From an uncultured Polaribacter sp. (GTDB lineage: Bacteria; Bacteroidota; Bacteroidia; Flavobacteriales; Flavobacteriaceae): a stretch of 6,230 nt of DNA. The translations under genes and the position numbers were made by a program. Positions within the stretch are counted from its first letter, which is position 1. Every line of letters begins with the position of its first letter. Shown here piece after piece: positions 5,322 through 6,230 of this stretch. The notes beneath the pieces were generated by a model. That model was given only the letters and a program-made list of their open reading frames with translations. It searched no databases and had not been told where the DNA came from. The stretch is taken from NCBI GenBank assembly GCA_913050305.1, contig CAJXAS010000108.1, forward strand, positions 1-6,230, written 5' to 3'.

Positions 5322-5675
5322 ATGACCGACAACCCTAGTCCAAAATTGGAACAAATAGCAGTTCATACAATTACCAATGGAATCCAAATTATAACTATAT
5401 CTAATATTATTTATCTAAAATCAGACCATAAAAAAACAATCATAAGTTTAAAAAATTCTGAGGAAGTATTTGCATCTAAAAGTATTGGTGCATTTGAAAT
5501 TCTATTAAAAAACAATGAATTCTTAAGAGTTCACAAAAGCTATATTGTAAACCTAGAACATCTTATTTCCATTGACAAAAACCTAAATGGCCATTACTGT
5601 TTATTATATAGTAATAAAATAATTCCAATATCAGTCAGAAAATTTAGAATAGTAAAAGAACGTCTAGAATACTAA
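5322..5675 (+). CDS. Stand-alone LytTR DNA-binding domain protein (copy 2)
   Basis: This 117-residue paralogue of the protein at 4709-5047 aligns without gaps from residue 9 onward: 52 of 109 positions are identical by my count. It carries an extra polar N-terminus (MTDNPSPK). LytTR landmarks are NIIYLKSDHKKTIISL (28-43), FLRVHKSYIVN (67-77, with H71 and the more usual K72) and IPISVRK (101-107). The aromatic residue found in the first block of copy 1 (GRY) is replaced by lysine (HKK), so the two may differ in DNA or partner contacts. There is no receiver or membrane domain. An in-frame TAG at 5310-5312 makes the ATG at 5322 the first possible start. The identical residues concentrate in the DNA-contact blocks, consistent with a functional duplicate rather than a decaying copy. 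A regulator role is inferred from the fold alone. Confidence 0.9.
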   Translation: MTDNPSPKLEQIAVHTITNGIQIITISNIIYLKSDHKKTIISLKNSEEVFASKSIGAFEILLKNNEFLRVHKSYIVNLEHLISIDKNLNGHYCLLYSNKIIPISVRKFRIVKERLEY

Positions 5676-5802
5676 TACAATTCTCTTTTTTTAAAGCTTG
5701 TTTTACAACACATAATAATTCCACTTTTAAAAGTATAAACAAACTATAAGTTCGCTTTTTTGTCTTTTTATCTTTGATTTTTTATCCGAAAAATAAGACT
5801 CC

Positions 5803-5820
5803 AAGCTATCAGCTTTTTTT
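5803..5820 (+). terminator. Probable terminator of the second LytTR gene
   Basis: AAGCT (5803-5807) pairs with AGCTT (5811-5815) around the loop ATC, and the T-run continues to 5820. The stem has only five pairs, but the T-tract is good. It lies 127 bp after the stop at 5675, which would leave a long 3' untranslated tail. Confidence 0.4.
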
Positions 5821-6060
5821 ATCTCAGAAGTAATCTCAATTCAAACTACTATTTTCCCACCTGATTAAGATAAATTTAATCTCCGAAAAATACGTATTTC
5901 AATCACATATTACATTTTATAATCAACTATTACACTTAATGTTCAGAGCTATTGTTTATCTGTTTATTTGTAGAAGAGTATAAGTAATAGATAATTAATT
6001 ACACACTCTAAAAACAATGTTTTAAAATGATTGAACGTTTTTTATATTAAAAAGTAAACC

Positions 6061-6076
6061 GAACCCTTTTGGGTTT
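6061..6076. repeat. Small hairpin GAACCC/GGGTTT
   Basis: AACCC (6062-6066) and GGGTT (6071-6075) pair around TTTT, with a further G-T wobble at the base (6061 and 6076). It lies directly before the GC-richer segment at 6078-6092 and may be part of the same repeat element. No T-tract follows. Confidence 0.35.
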
Positions 6077-6078
6077 AG

Positions 6079-6225
6079 GGCTTGCTACGTGGTAAAAAAA
6101 GAACGTCTAAAACTGTTTTTTTCTGTACTAAAAAGTTTGAGAATACCTTAAGCTAATCTTTAAATGAAAGAATAAAACTTATACCAAGCTATTAGAAACT
6201 TAATGTGACTAGTAGCGGCGAAGCC
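6079..6225. repeat. Imperfect inverted ends GGCTTGCTAC / GTAGC-GGCG-AAGCC
   Basis: Bases 6079-6088 (GGCTTGCTAC) are matched in inverted orientation by 6212-6225 (GTAGC, then GGCG, then AAGCC), which is an exact complement apart from a 4-base insertion. These are the most GC-rich spots of the right part and bracket about 120 bp of AT-rich DNA without a gene. This could be a small non-autonomous repeat or MITE-like element, or its edge. No target-site duplication could be shown, and the window ends five bases later. Confidence 0.3.
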
Positions 6226-6230
6226 ATTTA

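Larger units (their letters stand above)
5676..6230. other. AT-rich gene-free region after the second LytTR gene
   Basis: These 555 bp contain no convincing coding frame; the longest ATG frames that I followed, for example at 5939, end within about 15 codons. They hold a 12-bp palindrome ACTTTTAAAAGT (5723-5734), a probable terminator (5803-5820), an inverted repeat GATTAA/TTAATC (5863-5868 and 5876-5881), a 12-bp palindrome AAATACGTATTT (5888-5899), a small GC-containing hairpin (6061-6076) and a GC-richer motif at the right edge. Confidence 0.65.

Noticed and set aside
6211..6221. AGTAGCGGCGA resembles a conserved piece of 23S rRNA
   Set aside because: Only about eleven bases match and the surrounding AT-rich DNA does not resemble rRNA, so this is coincidence.

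Overview
The window reads as chromosomal DNA from a low-GC marine-type member of the Bacteroidota, most likely the family Flavobacteriaceae. The supports are the gene order pdxA, DUF177/YceD-like, rpmF, fabH, accB on one strand with ribE diverging from pdxA; Bacteroidota-style -7 boxes (TAnnTTTG) in place of sigma70 boxes; start codons without clear Shine-Dalgarno sequences; AT-rich spacers; and protein features such as the EAMKLFNEIESE biotinyl motif and the DPRWDKLKNL tail of the DUF177 protein. No genus can be assigned from the sequence alone.

Left part (1-4119), housekeeping. Reading leftward on the minus strand are pdxA (vitamin B6), a DUF177/YceD-like protein, rpmF (bL32), fabH (start of fatty acid synthesis) and accB (biotin carboxyl carrier, cut by the window edge a few residues before its end). 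The DUF177 and rpmF genes are one base apart, share a good promoter at 2376-2383 and end at a clear intrinsic terminator at 1584-1606. fabH and accB form a second unit, probably running on into accC outside the window. ribE (riboflavin synthase) is transcribed rightward from a 57-bp gap it shares with pdxA, where two outward -7 boxes sit so close that the two 5' ends should nearly coincide or slightly overlap.

Right part (4120-6230), accessory in character. Two short genes on the plus strand (4709-5047 and 5322-5675) encode stand-alone LytTR DNA-binding domains. They lack a receiver domain and are about 48% identical to each other (52 of 109 ungapped positions, counted by eye), so they look like a tandem duplication. 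They lie in unusually long, very AT-rich, gene-free DNA (589, 274 and 555 bp). That DNA holds a set of A-tracts spaced by one helical turn (4441-4477), a perfect 28-bp palindrome (5104-5131), helically phased AGTAC repeats in front of the second gene, a TTTAAA-GTATA motif that recurs three times, and a GC-richer segment with imperfect inverted ends at the right edge. No kinase, receiver or membrane partner for the LytTR proteins is visible here.

The left genes link vitamin cofactor supply, ribosome maturation and lipid initiation, a common core neighbourhood. The LytTR pair with its structured flanks is the part that deserves attention. No rRNA, tRNA, CRISPR array, transposase or complete mobile element was found.
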